Part shown: positions 16,670 through 25,643 of the stretch, piece by piece
How positions within the stretch are numbered: the stretch's first letter is position 1
Layout of the letters: each line of letters starts with the position of its first letter
NCBI GenBank assembly: GCA_017407515.1
Contig: JAFQWH010000027.1
Location: forward strand, 1-48,174
Length of the DNA stretch: 48,174 nucleotides
Direction: 5' to 3'
Source of the DNA: Clostridia bacterium
GTDB lineage: Bacteria > Bacillota > Clostridia > UBA1381 > UBA9506
The notes under the pieces: model-generated
The model's input: only the letters and a program-made list of their open reading frames with translations
What the model was told of the DNA's origin: nothing
Databases searched by the model: none
Made by a program: the position numbers and the translations under genes

Positions 16670-18037
16670 ATGAAGAAAAACAGCGTAAATATGTTGTCAG
16701 GTTCAATTTATAAGGGGTTACTTTCCATAACCATACCGATCATGATCATGAACGTTATGCAAACCATGTTTAACGTTGTGGATATGTCGGTTTTAGGAAA
16801 GTTTGTGAATGACACCGCCGTTGGTTCTGTCGGGGCTTGCGGCACTTTGATTACGCTTTGTACCAGCCTTTTAATCGGCATCGCCTCAGGTGCCAATGTT
16901 GTTGTTGCAAAGCATATTGGCAAAGGTGACAGAGAACATGCAGAAAAAGCTGTCGGTTGTGCTATTTTATTCTCCGTTGTGGGGGGCCTTACCCTGACCG
17001 TCATCGGTTTAAGCTGTGCCGAAATCTTTCTTAGATGGATAAACTGTCCCGAAGAACTTTTCGGGCAGGCTGTAATTTATTTTAGAATATATTTTTTGGG
17101 TGTTCCCGTTATCATGTTTTATAATTTTTGTGCCGCAATTCTTCGCTCAATAGGTGACACAAAACGACCCATGCTGTTTTTAATGCTTGGGGGTATTATA
17201 AAAATTTTATTAAATCTTTTCTTTATCACTGTATTTAATATGACTGTTGAGGGTGTAGCCATTGCCACAATTATTGCAAACGCCATCGCAGGCGGACTTT
17301 GCTTTACGGTTATGCTCAGAAGCCGTGATATGATTCATTTCAACTATAAAAGCATGAAATTCTACGGGGCTGAGATTAAGGAGATGCTTTTTATCGGCGT
17401 TCCAACCGGTGTTCAAAGTGCTCTCTACTCTTTGGCAAACACCGTAATTGCCACTGCTGTTAACGGTTTCGGAGCTGATGCAACAACAGGGCTTTCCATC
17501 GCAAATCAATTTGACGGTATGCTTTACCAAATTGTACACGCCCCGTCCCTGGCAATTATTCCTTATGTCGCACAAAATATTGGTGCAAAAAATATTAAAA
17601 GAGCAAAAGAAGCTATTATAAAATCTATTATCATTACAATTTGCTTCGGTGCTTCTATTGGTTCGCTATCCGCTATTTTCTCCGCACAGCTTTCGTCAAT
17701 TATGTCTTCTACGCCTAACGTAATTATGTACTCTCAGCAGAAAATGGTTATCGTGTCAAGTACATATTTTATTTGCGGTATCAACGAAGTTCTTTCGGGT
17801 GCCCTTCGAGGCATGGGAAAACCGATGATTCCTACCATTTCAACGCTCATATTTATGTGTGCTTTAAGATTTTTCTGGGTTTACTTCGTTTTCCCGTATT
17901 GCAAAACGCTAACATTCCTCTATCTGGTATGGCCTATCGGTTGGATTTTATGTATTATTACTGCAGTTCTTGTCCTGGTTCCTGCCATTTCAAAAATGAA
18001 AAAGAATTTTCAGTTAGAGATAGCTCAGAATGGCTGA
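16670..18037 (+). CDS. MATE family efflux transporter
   Basis: 455 residues from the ATG at 16670, which follows GGGGGAAGA; the longer frame from 16628 begins inside the promoter. Twelve hydrophobic segments in two homologous halves fit the MATE (NorM/DinF-like) family, which exports drugs or metabolites using Na+ or H+. Conserved features include VVDMSVLGKFV near residue 37 and ALRGMGKPMIPTI in the second half. The divergent AraC-type gene probably controls it. A strong terminator follows the stop. Confidence 0.9.
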   Translation: MKKNSVNMLSGSIYKGLLSITIPIMIMNVMQTMFNVVDMSVLGKFVNDTAVGSVGACGTLITLCTSLLIGIASGANVVVAKHIGKGDREHAEKAVGCAILFSVVGGLTLTVIGLSCAEIFLRWINCPEELFGQAVIYFRIYFLGVPVIMFYNFCAAILRSIGDTKRPMLFLMLGGIIKILLNLFFITVFNMTVEGVAIATIIANAIAGGLCFTVMLRSRDMIHFNYKSMKFYGAEIKEMLFIGVPTGVQSALYSLANTVIATAVNGFGADATTGLSIANQFDGMLYQIVHAPSLAIIPYVAQNIGAKNIKRAKEAIIKSIIITICFGASIGSLSAIFSAQLSSIMSSTPNVIMYSQQKMVIVSSTYFICGINEVLSGALRGMGKPMIPTISTLIFMCALRFFWVYFVFPYCKTLTFLYLVWPIGWILCIITAVLVLVPAISKMKKNFQLEIAQNG

Positions 18038-18061
18038 TAAACATTTAATTGTAACAAAAAC

Positions 18062-18098
18062 GAGGTTGTCTGTTTAAACAGACAACCTCTTGTTTTTT
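18062..18098 (+). terminator. Terminator of the MATE gene
   Basis: Perfect 28-bp palindrome (18062-18089, GAGGTTGTCTGTTT and its complement) followed by TTGTTTTTT. The reverse strand also ends in a short T run, so it may act both ways. Confidence 0.88.
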
Positions 18099-18138
18099 GA
18101 GTAACAACGATATTACACATAACCACATAAAAACACAC

Positions 18139-18166
18139 AAAAAACGGAGCCCGAAGGCTCCGTTTT
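18139..18166 (-). terminator. Duplicated copy of the E1 terminator
   Basis: On the minus strand an 11-bp stem with GGAGCC, TTCG loop and GGCTCC, flanked by A and T runs. It is identical to the terminator at 19253-19280. Since the adjoining E1 copy is dead, it now probably ends the transcript of the PHP gene. Confidence 0.85.
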
Positions 18167-18185
18167 ATGTTTGTGCTGATGTAAA

Positions 18186-18450
18186 TCAAACACCCAGTTT
18201 GTTCTTTCTGATCTGCTCTGTTTCGGTGATGTTCTGAGCAATGGTGTTAAGTGCAGAACCTGCGATAGCAGCCTCAGAAATCAGGGAAGTTAAAGAATCT
18301 GTGATACTGCAGAGATTCTGTCAGACCCTGATATACAGCATAAGCATCGCCCCAGTCAGGGTTACCTTCACCGTAAGCAACTAAGGTCGGGGCATCATAG
18401 AATTTGTCAATAATTACTTCAAACAGACCGTCACGCAGCTGGTAAACCTT
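18186..18450 (-). pseudogene. Internally deleted, frameshifted remnant of a 2-oxo acid dehydrogenase E1 gene
   Basis: Three pieces of the E1 gene are joined in the same order: counterpart of 19300-19343, then 19509-19549, then 20156-20352. The two missing blocks (about 174 and 615 bases, both multiples of three) are bounded by 9-bp direct repeats, TTTCGGTGA and GCAGAACCT, each left once at the junction. Read on the minus strand it gives about 58 residues like the start of the E1 beta part ([11 protein letters not shown] onward). A one-base insertion near 18290 then shifts the frame and brings a stop; the C-terminal KNKLGV is found in another frame. No start codon or N-terminal part remains. 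Homology to the intact gene stops abruptly at 18450. Confidence 0.9.
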
Positions 18451-18492
18451 ATGTGAATAAAATAATTTATCTTATTACAGTATGCCAAAATT

Positions 18493-19164
18493 TTACAGTT
18501 GATCGGTCAGAATCAGCTCATACGAACCATTTTTCAAAACAGATAACAGCACCTTGCTATCCGTAATTTCTGTTTGTGTAACGATACCGCTTCTTGCAAA
18601 ATCCTGAGGCTGATGTGCATCAGAACCGGCTATGGCTTTCTTCCCAAACATTTCCGCCCAATTAAGAGCAATGCTGTTTCTTGAATCATGTCTTGGATGT
18701 GAGTTAAAACCCTCTATCCCGTCAAGATGTGACGGGTCTACAATGGTAATTTCGTTGCGAAAAGGATGTGCCTGAAACACCATGAGATTATAACTATGAG
18801 CAAACTCACAAAACTCCGGTAAGCCAAACCGATATAACTTCGGCTCGTTTATTAAGGCATATTCCACATCACCAAAAATCAAATAGTCATTTGCAGGGTA
18901 GTCCGATAAGCTAATTTCCATGCCCAAAATCACGTTAATTTTACCCTCTGCGGCTTTTTGGGCAGCATGATAACCACACAGAAAATGTTCCGGTTCATTG
19001 ACCTCACCAAATCTGCCAATATGTCTGTGACCATAATGGTCTGTAATAACCAAAGTGGAATACCCCTCACGAATATACGCCTTGACAACATCCTCTGCCA
19101 TGACCTTACCGCAAATGCTACTTTCCCCGGTGTGACAGTGCAGTTCTGTTTTAAAATCTACCAT
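18493..19164 (-). CDS. PHP domain metal-dependent hydrolase
   Basis: 223 residues from the ATG at 19164, which has AAAGGGA ahead; an in-frame ATG at 19182 lacks one. Metal-ligand motifs of the polymerase-and-histidinol-phosphatase superfamily are present in order: ELHCHT near the N-terminus, ITDHYGH, QAHPFR and GSDAHQP. Such small stand-alone PHP proteins are phosphoesterases or nucleoside-phosphate/histidinol-phosphate-type hydrolases; the substrate is unknown here. It stands between the E1 remnant and the intact E1 gene. It must therefore have been placed between the two copies or been part of the original duplicated segment. Confidence 0.82.
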   Translation of the reverse strand: MVDFKTELHCHTGESSICGKVMAEDVVKAYIREGYSTLVITDHYGHRHIGRFGEVNEPEHFLCGYHAAQKAAEGKINVILGMEISLSDYPANDYLIFGDVEYALINEPKLYRFGLPEFCEFAHSYNLMVFQAHPFRNEITIVDPSHLDGIEGFNSHPRHDSRNSIALNWAEMFGKKAIAGSDAHQPQDFARSGIVTQTEITDSKVLLSVLKNGSYELILTDQL

Positions 19165-19252
19165 AATAAAAGTCCCTTTCATCTACAGGTTTTTACCGCC
19201 ATGATACATTTTCACTATTATATCACATTCTTTCACTTTCCGCAATCCAAAT

Positions 19253-19280
19253 AAAAAACGGAGCCCGAAGGCTCCGTTTT
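19253..19280 (-). terminator. Terminator of the dehydrogenase operon
   Basis: 11-bp stem whose apical part is GGAGCC-TTCG-GGCTCC, a C(UUCG)G tetraloop known for high stability, followed by a T run. It begins 20 bases after the E1 stop. Confidence 0.92.
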
Positions 19281-19299
19281 ATGTTTGTGCTGATGTAAA

Positions 19300-21774
19300 T
19301 CAAACACCCAGTTTGTTCTTTCTGATCTGCTCTGTTTCGGTGAAGTTGGTTTTAGCAACATGACCGGGCAGGGGCAGAATCTTTTCATGGATAGCATCGA
19401 TGATCCATTCCTTCTGCGGGAAGAATTCAGCGTCCAACTCGTAGCAAGGAGTGATCCAGTTCTGTGCACCAACAACAACCGGCGGAGCATCTAAGTAATC
19501 AAATGCCATTTCGGTGATGTTCTGAGCGATGGTGTTCAGTGCAGAACCTCTGGTACAAGCATCACTTGCCAGAACGATTCTACCGGTCTTCTTAACAGAT
19601 TCCAGAACCTTTTCATAGTTGAAGGGAACGATGGTTCTAGCGTCAATAACTTCAGCAGAGATACCATATTTCTCTTCCAGTTCTTTCGCTGCATCCAGTG
19701 CACGGTACAGGGTAGCACCGATGGTCAGGATTGTAACGTCCTTACCTTCTTTCTTGATGTCGGGCTCGCCGATTTCTACTTCATAGTAGCCTTCGGGAAC
19801 GCCACCTTCGTGGAACTGTTCGCCAACGTCATAAATTCTCTGGCTCTCGAATACGATAACGGGGTCAGTGCCGTTTAAAGCAGAGTTCATGATACCCTTA
19901 GCATCGTACGGAGTTACAGGGAATACAACCTTCAGGCCGGGAACGTGTGCACACATGCTGGTCCAGTCCTGAGAGTGCTGAGCACCGTATTTAGAACCAA
20001 CGGATACACGAATGATAACCGGCATCTTCAGAACGCCTGCACTCATGGACTGCCATTTAGCCAGCTGGTTGAAGATTTCATCACCACAGCAGCCGATAAA
20101 GTCACAGTACATGATTTCAGCGATAACACGACCGCCGCTCATAGCGTAACCAACAGCAGAACCTGCGATAGCAGACTCGGAAATCGGGGAGTTGAAGAAT
20201 CTGTGATAGGGCAGAGATTCTGTCAGACCCTGATATACAGCGTAAGCACCGCCCCAGTCACGGTTATCTTCACCGTAAGCAACTAAGGTCGGATCTTCAT
20301 AGAATTTATCAATGATAGCTTCGAACAGACCGTCACGCAGCTGGTAAACCTTGTTCTTGGAAACGGGTTTGCCGTTCTTGTCGAAACCGAAACGTTCTTT
20401 CTTTGCAATCTTCTGAACTCTGGGGTTTTCTTCCTTCGGAATTAAAACGTCAGGAGTTCTGTCTTCCATCTTTGCAATCTTCTGATTGGAGAACATCAGG
20501 TCAGCAATGATGTTGGGGTTCTTACCAAGGTCCATTCTGGGGGAAACTTCGTCGTCGATAGCCAGTTTAACGATCTTCATCATTCTTTCTCTGATGTCTT
20601 CACGCATAGCAGCAAAGTCGTCAGATTTAGCAACCTTAGCTTCAACCAGCTTCTTCTCGAAGTTAACCAGAACGTCATGCTCTGCCCACTTGTCAACCTC
20701 TTCTTTCGTTCTGTAAGTAGAAGCATCAGAGGGAGAGTGACCGGTCATTCTGTATGTCAGAGTATCCATCAGAACAGGACCACCCTGGTTATTTAAGATG
20801 TCAATCTTTCTTCTCATAGCGTCGATAACTGCCAGCGGATTGTAACCGTCAACACGTTCAGCATGGAGCTGAGTCGGGCTAACACCGGCACCAACACGAG
20901 CCAGGATATTGTAAGCCATGGTTTCACCAACAGTCTGGCCACCCATACCATAGAGGTTATTGAAGAAGTTGAAGATGATGGGCAGACCCTTGTTGTGACC
21001 TTCTTCCCACAGCTGGGTAATCTGGTCCATAGAGCCCATGTTCAGAGCTTCCCAAACAGGACCACGACCCATAGAAGCGTCACCAACGTTAGAAACAACG
21101 ATACCGGGCTTACCATTGATTCTCTTGAACATGGAAGCACCCATAGCGATGGTAGCACTACCACCAACGATAGCGTTGTTGGGGTAAATACCGAAGGGAG
21201 TGAAGAATGCGTGCATAGAGCCGCCCAGACCCTTATTGAAGCCTGTTTCACGAGCAAAGATTTCAGCCAGTGCACCGTAGAGCAGGAAGTCGATCGCTAA
21301 ATCTTTAACGTTACCCTTGTCTTTTTCTTTGCCTTCAACAACTTTGTAGGTTGCACCGTCAAAGAAGGTTTCCATATCAGTCAGCAGTTCTTTGTCGTCT
21401 AACTTGTGGATACAGGAAAGACCCTTAGCCAGGATTTCACCATGGCTTCTGTGAGAACCGAAGATGTAGTCGTTCTTATCTAAGAGATAAGCCTGACCAA
21501 CAGCAGAAGCTTCCTGACCTAAAGAAAGGTGAGCAGGACCGGGGTTGTTGTAAGCGATACCCTGGTATTCGCTCTTGGTCTTAATATCGAGGAGCATCTG
21601 TTCGAACTCACGGATGATTGCCATGTCGCGGTAAATACGCATGAAATCTTCCTTAGAAAAGTTCTTGCTTTCTTCTTTAATAGTTTTGTTGTACTGGTTC
21701 ACCGGGATGGGCTCAAATTCAACAAATCCAGGCTGTCTGAGCACATCGGGATCCATAAATTGGGACTTCGGCAT
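19300..21774 (-). CDS. 2-oxo acid dehydrogenase E1, fused alpha and beta subunits
   Basis: 824 residues. Residues 1-430 match the thiamine-diphosphate E1 alpha fold ([30 protein letters not shown]). Residues 474-824 match E1 beta (VAYGED near the start, [28 protein letters not shown]). E1 decarboxylates a 2-oxo acid or acetoin and passes the acyl group to lipoate on E2. The alpha-beta fusion and an unusual cofactor motif (GDA at 231-233, NN at 272-273, a spacing about 11 longer than usual) set it apart from ordinary PdhA/AcoA. The substrate cannot be assigned. AAAGGAAG precedes the ATG, 30 bases after the E3 gene. Codon use is that of a highly expressed gene. A decayed copy lies downstream. 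Confidence 0.9.
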   Translation of the reverse strand: MPKSQFMDPDVLRQPGFVEFEPIPVNQYNKTIKEESKNFSKEDFMRIYRDMAIIREFEQMLLDIKTKSEYQGIAYNNPGPAHLSLGQEASAVGQAYLLDKNDYIFGSHRSHGEILAKGLSCIHKLDDKELLTDMETFFDGATYKVVEGKEKDKGNVKDLAIDFLLYGALAEIFARETGFNKGLGGSMHAFFTPFGIYPNNAIVGGSATIAMGASMFKRINGKPGIVVSNVGDASMGRGPVWEALNMGSMDQITQLWEEGHNKGLPIIFNFFNNLYGMGGQTVGETMAYNILARVGAGVSPTQLHAERVDGYNPLAVIDAMRRKIDILNNQGGPVLMDTLTYRMTGHSPSDASTYRTKEEVDKWAEHDVLVNFEKKLVEAKVAKSDDFAAMREDIRERMMKIVKLAIDDEVSPRMDLGKNPNIIADLMFSNQKIAKMEDRTPDVLIPKEENPRVQKIAKKERFGFDKNGKPVSKNKVYQLRDGLFEAIIDKFYEDPTLVAYGEDNRDWGGAYAVYQGLTESLPYHRFFNSPISESAIAGSAVGYAMSGGRVIAEIMYCDFIGCCGDEIFNQLAKWQSMSAGVLKMPVIIRVSVGSKYGAQHSQDWTSMCAHVPGLKVVFPVTPYDAKGIMNSALNGTDPVIVFESQRIYDVGEQFHEGGVPEGYYEVEIGEPDIKKEGKDVTILTIGATLYRALDAAKELEEKYGISAEVIDARTIVPFNYEKVLESVKKTGRIVLASDACTRGSALNTIAQNITEMAFDYLDAPPVVVGAQNWITPCYELDAEFFPQKEWIIDAIHEKILPLPGHVAKTNFTETEQIRKNKLGV

Positions 21775-21804
21775 AATAAACTTCCTTTCGTAATTTAATT
21801 TATT

Positions 21805-23169
21805 TTACAGCTGAAAAATTCCTTCACGGACAATTTCACAAACGGTAGGATGGGGGAATACGATTTCCTTAATGTCATCTACACGCATTTCGGTTTCAAT
21901 CATGATACCGGCAGAAACAATAATTTCAGATGCGTAGTTAGACAGCATATGGCAACCAACCAGACGGCGGGTAGCTTTGTCAACGATAACCTTGCAGATA
22001 CCGTCGCCACCTTCGTTTTCAGCAACATAACGGCCGCTGTAATTCATGGTCAGGTTAGCAACCTCAACGTCCATACCCTTAGCTTTAGCGGTTTCTTCTG
22101 TTTCGCCAACGCCGCCAACTTCAGGGTTGGTGTAAATAACAGAAGGAATTGCGTTGTAACGCATAATGTCTTTCTTACCTAAGATGTTGTTGATTGCAAC
22201 TTCAGCTTCGCGGTAAGCGGTATGAGCCAGCATAGAATGACCGTTAACGTCACCAACAGCATATACGTTGGGGATATTGGTCTTCATGAAGCGGTCTGTT
22301 ACGATAGCACCGCGTTCGGTTAAAACGCCTAAGGATTCAAGGCCAATGCCGGCAGTTGAAGCACGACGACCGATGGACAGCAGAACCTTGTCAGCCTTAA
22401 CTTCCTCAGTCTTGCCGTCTTTTTCATACACAACAGCGTCTTTCTTAACCTCTGTTACCTTAGCACCCAGTTTAAAGGTGATGCCCTTCTTTTCATAGTT
22501 CTTCATTAAGAGCTTAGAAATTTCTGCGTCAGTCGGGCCGGCAATCTTATCCATCATTTCAACAACGGTTACTTTAGAACCTGCAGAATTGAAGTAAGAA
22601 GCCATTTCAAGACCGATAACGCCGCCACCAACGATAACCAGCTCAGCAGGCACTTCTTCCAGATCCAGAATTTCGCGGTTTGTCAGAACTGTACCAGCTT
22701 CAAAGTTTTCCTTAACGCCGGGAATCGGAGGCATAACCGGCATAGAACCGGTTGCAATGATTAAACGAGCACCGGTGTAGCGTTCGTCGCCAACTTTAAC
22801 AACGATTTCGTTGCCTTCTTTGCCGTCGATAACGCCTTCACCTTCAACAACGGTAACCTTGTTTGCTTTCATCTGTGCACGGATACCGCTGACCAGTGTT
22901 TTAACAACCTTCTGTTTACGAGCGATAACCGCTTTGTGGTCAAACTTAACGTCACCACAGGTTACGCCGTAATGGTCGGAAAAACGAGCATAGTCATAAA
23001 TTTTTGCTGAATACAGCAGTGCTTTTGAGGGAATGCAGCCTTCGTTTAAGCAAACACCGCCCAAAAACCGCTTTTCAATTAACAGGGTGTTAAGGCCTGC
23101 GTGACCGGCACGCTCTGCAGCCAGGTATCCACCGGGGCCGCCACCCAATACGATTAAATCATAACCCAT
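21805..23169 (-). CDS. lpdA: Dihydrolipoyl dehydrogenase (E3)
   Basis: 454 residues, a complete FAD disulfide oxidoreductase that reoxidises the lipoyl arm of E2 with NAD+. The FAD motif GGGPGGY is at 9-15, the redox-active pair is Cys40/Cys45 in GGVCLNEGCIPSK, and the NAD motif VGGGVIGLEMA lies in the middle. The C-terminal catalytic dyad is His440/Glu445 in HPTVCE. There is no N-terminal lipoyl domain. It lies between the E2 and E1 genes with 29- and 30-base gaps and a good AAGGAAGG site, so it is dedicated to this complex. Confidence 0.95.
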   Translation of the reverse strand: MGYDLIVLGGGPGGYLAAERAGHAGLNTLLIEKRFLGGVCLNEGCIPSKALLYSAKIYDYARFSDHYGVTCGDVKFDHKAVIARKQKVVKTLVSGIRAQMKANKVTVVEGEGVIDGKEGNEIVVKVGDERYTGARLIIATGSMPVMPPIPGVKENFEAGTVLTNREILDLEEVPAELVIVGGGVIGLEMASYFNSAGSKVTVVEMMDKIAGPTDAEISKLLMKNYEKKGITFKLGAKVTEVKKDAVVYEKDGKTEEVKADKVLLSIGRRASTAGIGLESLGVLTERGAIVTDRFMKTNIPNVYAVGDVNGHSMLAHTAYREAEVAINNILGKKDIMRYNAIPSVIYTNPEVGGVGETEETAKAKGMDVEVANLTMNYSGRYVAENEGGDGICKVIVDKATRRLVGCHMLSNYASEIIVSAGIMIETEMRVDDIKEIVFPHPTVCEIVREGIFQL

Positions 23170-23198
23170 AATCGTTGCCTTCTTTCTATGTAGTTAAA

Positions 23199-24548
23199 TT
23201 ATTTAGCTAAAAGTACGCTGAAGTTTTCCAGATTGTTCTTTAAGTCTTTTAAGAACTTAGCAGCGGGAGCACCGTCAACTGCTCTGTGGTCAAATGTTAA
23301 GGACAGACCCATTGCAGGATAGTACTTAATTTCGCCGTCAACTTCTTTAGCACGCTGAACGATGGTGTCAACACCTAAGATACCGGTCTGGGGTGCGTTT
23401 AATACCGGTGTAAAGGACTCGATACCGAAAGAACCCAGGTTGGTAACAGTAAAGCTACCGCCAGTTAATAAGTCGGGGCTGATAGTGCCGCCCTGGCAAG
23501 CACCTGCAAGGTCTTTTGTTTCAGCACTGATTTCAGCCAGAGACTTAAGCTCAGAGCAGAAAATGGTGGGAACCATCAGGCCGCGGGGTGTGTCAACAGC
23601 AACGCCTAAGTTAACATGGTTAAAGCGACGCATTTTGTCGTCTAACATATGAGCGTTTAAGTCTTCATGACCGTTAAGCAGTGTTCTTGAAACTGCGTAC
23701 AGAACGATGTCGTTTAAAGTGATGTTGCCAAGACCCAGTTTTTCTGCGCTATTCTTGAGTTTCTTTCTGTATGCCATAATCTCTGTTGCATCGAAGCTGG
23801 TGTTTAAGGTCAGCTGTGCGGTGGTGGACAGAGAGTTGTGCATTGACTTGGAGATAACCTTTCTGATGTTGGTCAGCGGTGTATCTGTGTAAGCTACGCC
23901 TTCTTCTGCTGCCATAGCCTCAGAAACAGCCTGAGCAACGGGCTTCTTCAAGTCGCCGGTGGTTACGCGGCCGCCAATGCCGGTGCCTTCGAACTGGTCG
24001 GTGCTGCCGGCAGCTGCTGCAGCTGCTGCTTTAGTAAATGCAACGCCACTCTGAGCTAAAGCTTCAACGTCACGTTCAATGATTCTGCCATTGGGGCCAC
24101 TGCCTTCAGCAAAACGAACATCAACGCCCAGCTTTTCAGCGTGGTTTTTCGCACGGGGAGAAATGAATACGTTTTCTTTTGCGGTGTTAGAAAGAGCCGG
24201 TGCTGCTACTGCTGCAGGTGCTGCAGCGGCCTGAGGAGCCTCTTCTTTTGCTGCTTCAGCAGGAGCCTCGTCTGCTGCACCCTCAGGACGGAATGCAGAA
24301 ACATCTTCCCCTTCTTCACCGATAACGCAAACGTTTAATAAGCATTCAACATCGTCGCCCTCTTCAAAAAAGATTTCCAAAAGAGTACCAGCGACAGTTG
24401 CTTCCTCATCAAAGGTAGCCTTATCTGTTTCATAGGTAAACAGCATATCGCCTACGTTTACCTGATCGCCTTTTTGTTTATGCCACTTTCCAATGATACA
24501 GCTTTCAACAGACTGTCCCTGTCTGGGCATAATAACCGGTGTTGCCAT
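23199..24548 (-). CDS. Dihydrolipoamide acyltransferase (E2)
   Basis: 449 residues. One lipoyl domain (1-80) with the lipoylated Lys43 in YETDKATFD is followed by an Ala/Pro/Glu linker (90-125) and a peripheral-subunit-binding domain (127-163, ISPRAKNHAEKLGVD then GRIIERDVEAL). A second Ala-rich stretch leads to the catalytic core (220-449) with His421 and Asp425 in DHRAVDG. A second GTGIGGRVTTGDL at about 188-200 looks like the end of another subunit-binding domain. It is the scaffold of the complex, transferring the acyl group to CoA. The acyl specificity (acetyl, glycolyl, branched-chain or other) cannot be told. Confidence 0.94.
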   Translation of the reverse strand: MATPVIMPRQGQSVESCIIGKWHKQKGDQVNVGDMLFTYETDKATFDEEATVAGTLLEIFFEEGDDVECLLNVCVIGEEGEDVSAFRPEGAADEAPAEAAKEEAPQAAAAPAAVAAPALSNTAKENVFISPRAKNHAEKLGVDVRFAEGSGPNGRIIERDVEALAQSGVAFTKAAAAAAAGSTDQFEGTGIGGRVTTGDLKKPVAQAVSEAMAAEEGVAYTDTPLTNIRKVISKSMHNSLSTTAQLTLNTSFDATEIMAYRKKLKNSAEKLGLGNITLNDIVLYAVSRTLLNGHEDLNAHMLDDKMRRFNHVNLGVAVDTPRGLMVPTIFCSELKSLAEISAETKDLAGACQGGTISPDLLTGGSFTVTNLGSFGIESFTPVLNAPQTGILGVDTIVQRAKEVDGEIKYYPAMGLSLTFDHRAVDGAPAAKFLKDLKNNLENFSVLLAK

Positions 24549-24586
24549 AAAATCCTCTCCTTAACTTATAATTTGTTTTTTGTAAA

Positions 24587-25615
24587 CTAATTGAGCATAA
24601 CCTGACCGCCGGTAACCGGAACAGCCTGGCCTGTTTCAAATTCCTGCTCTACGATGTAGAAAATTGCACGAGCAACGTCTAACGGCATACAACCACGTTT
24701 AATCGGGGTTTTTGCTTCATAGAACTTCTTTACATCTGCAGCGGTTTTTGCTCCGGGAACCTTGCCGGCCTTTAAATACTGTACGAACAGACCTCGTTCG
24801 GGGTCTGACCACAGGGGACCGTCATAGTAGTTACCGGGGCAAATGGAATTTACTTTAATATTAAATTCAACTAACTCTAAGGCAAAGCTCTGGGTCAGAC
24901 CAATGCCGCCGAACTTACCGCCGGCATAAGCAAAGTTCTTGTTTGAACCCTCTAAGCCCGATTTTGAGTTAATCTGAATAATATCATAAAATTTATCCGG
25001 TGCAACTGCATGCTGCAGCTTCATCACACGGGATGCATATTTAGCACAGAAGTAATATGCTTCATAGTTAATTTTTGTAACAAACTCAAAGCTCTTAGCG
25101 TCCATTTCTTCTAAACCACCGGCTTTTAAAACACCGGCATTGTTAACGAAAATGTCCAAGCCACCAAAAGCTTTTACCGTGTCTTCAATCATAGCTTCAA
25201 CAGAAGCTTCATCAGAAACGTCAACCTTGCAGGCAAAGGCACGGCCGGCACCGTTTTTCTTGCACAGCTCGTCTGCAACCTTGGCTGCCAGGTCAATGTT
25301 TAAGTCAGCAATGACAACATTAGCACCTTGGGCAATCATTTCTTCAGCAATGCCAAGACCAAAGCCTTGAGCAGAACCTGTAACAATGGCAATTTTGCCC
25401 GAAAGGCGACCCTCTGCTGCTTCCTTTGCTGTGAAGACGCCTAAGCCGTCAATCGCAACACTTGCTTTGCCGCAAAGAGAAGCTGCTTTTACTTTTTCGA
25501 TAGCGTTGTCTTCCGTAACGCCGGAAAGGGTTACATCAGCCTGACCGCTTTCTGAAAAAGAAAGGGAGCTTGCATTCATTGCCGCACGAAGTGCCGGAAC
25601 AATTTTATACAGCAT
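24587..25615 (-). CDS. SDR family oxidoreductase, sorbitol-6-phosphate dehydrogenase-like, with N-terminal extension
   Basis: 342 residues from the ATG at 25615, seven bases after AAGGAGG. The short-chain dehydrogenase fold begins at about residue 72: TGSAQGFGLG binds NAD(P), NNAG follows, and Ser in INSKSG with the YAGGK pair (Tyr and Lys) form the active site. It resembles SorD/SrlD and the dehydrogenase half of bifunctional rhamnulose-1-phosphate aldolase/dehydrogenases. The 70-residue N-terminal extension is not aldolase and is unrecognised. In the cluster it should catalyse a second oxidation of a polyol or sugar phosphate after the zinc dehydrogenase; this is inference. Confidence 0.85.
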   Translation of the reverse strand: MLYKIVPALRAAMNASSLSFSESGQADVTLSGVTEDNAIEKVKAASLCGKASVAIDGLGVFTAKEAAEGRLSGKIAIVTGSAQGFGLGIAEEMIAQGANVVIADLNIDLAAKVADELCKKNGAGRAFACKVDVSDEASVEAMIEDTVKAFGGLDIFVNNAGVLKAGGLEEMDAKSFEFVTKINYEAYYFCAKYASRVMKLQHAVAPDKFYDIIQINSKSGLEGSNKNFAYAGGKFGGIGLTQSFALELVEFNIKVNSICPGNYYDGPLWSDPERGLFVQYLKAGKVPGAKTAADVKKFYEAKTPIKRGCMPLDVARAIFYIVEQEFETGQAVPVTGGQVMLN

Positions 25616-25643
25616 TTTGTTTCCTCCTTGTAACAGCACATAA

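Noticed and set aside
18139-19280. Two copies of an identical hairpin as a possible mobile element or integration site
   Set aside because: The copies are terminators of the E1 gene and its duplicate, in direct orientation, with coding homology continuing beyond them; there are no transposase genes or target-site duplications.
20863-21300. 145-codon open frame opposite E1
   Set aside because: Antisense shadow of the E1 alpha region, caused by strongly biased codons in E1; no start signal and no recognisable domain.
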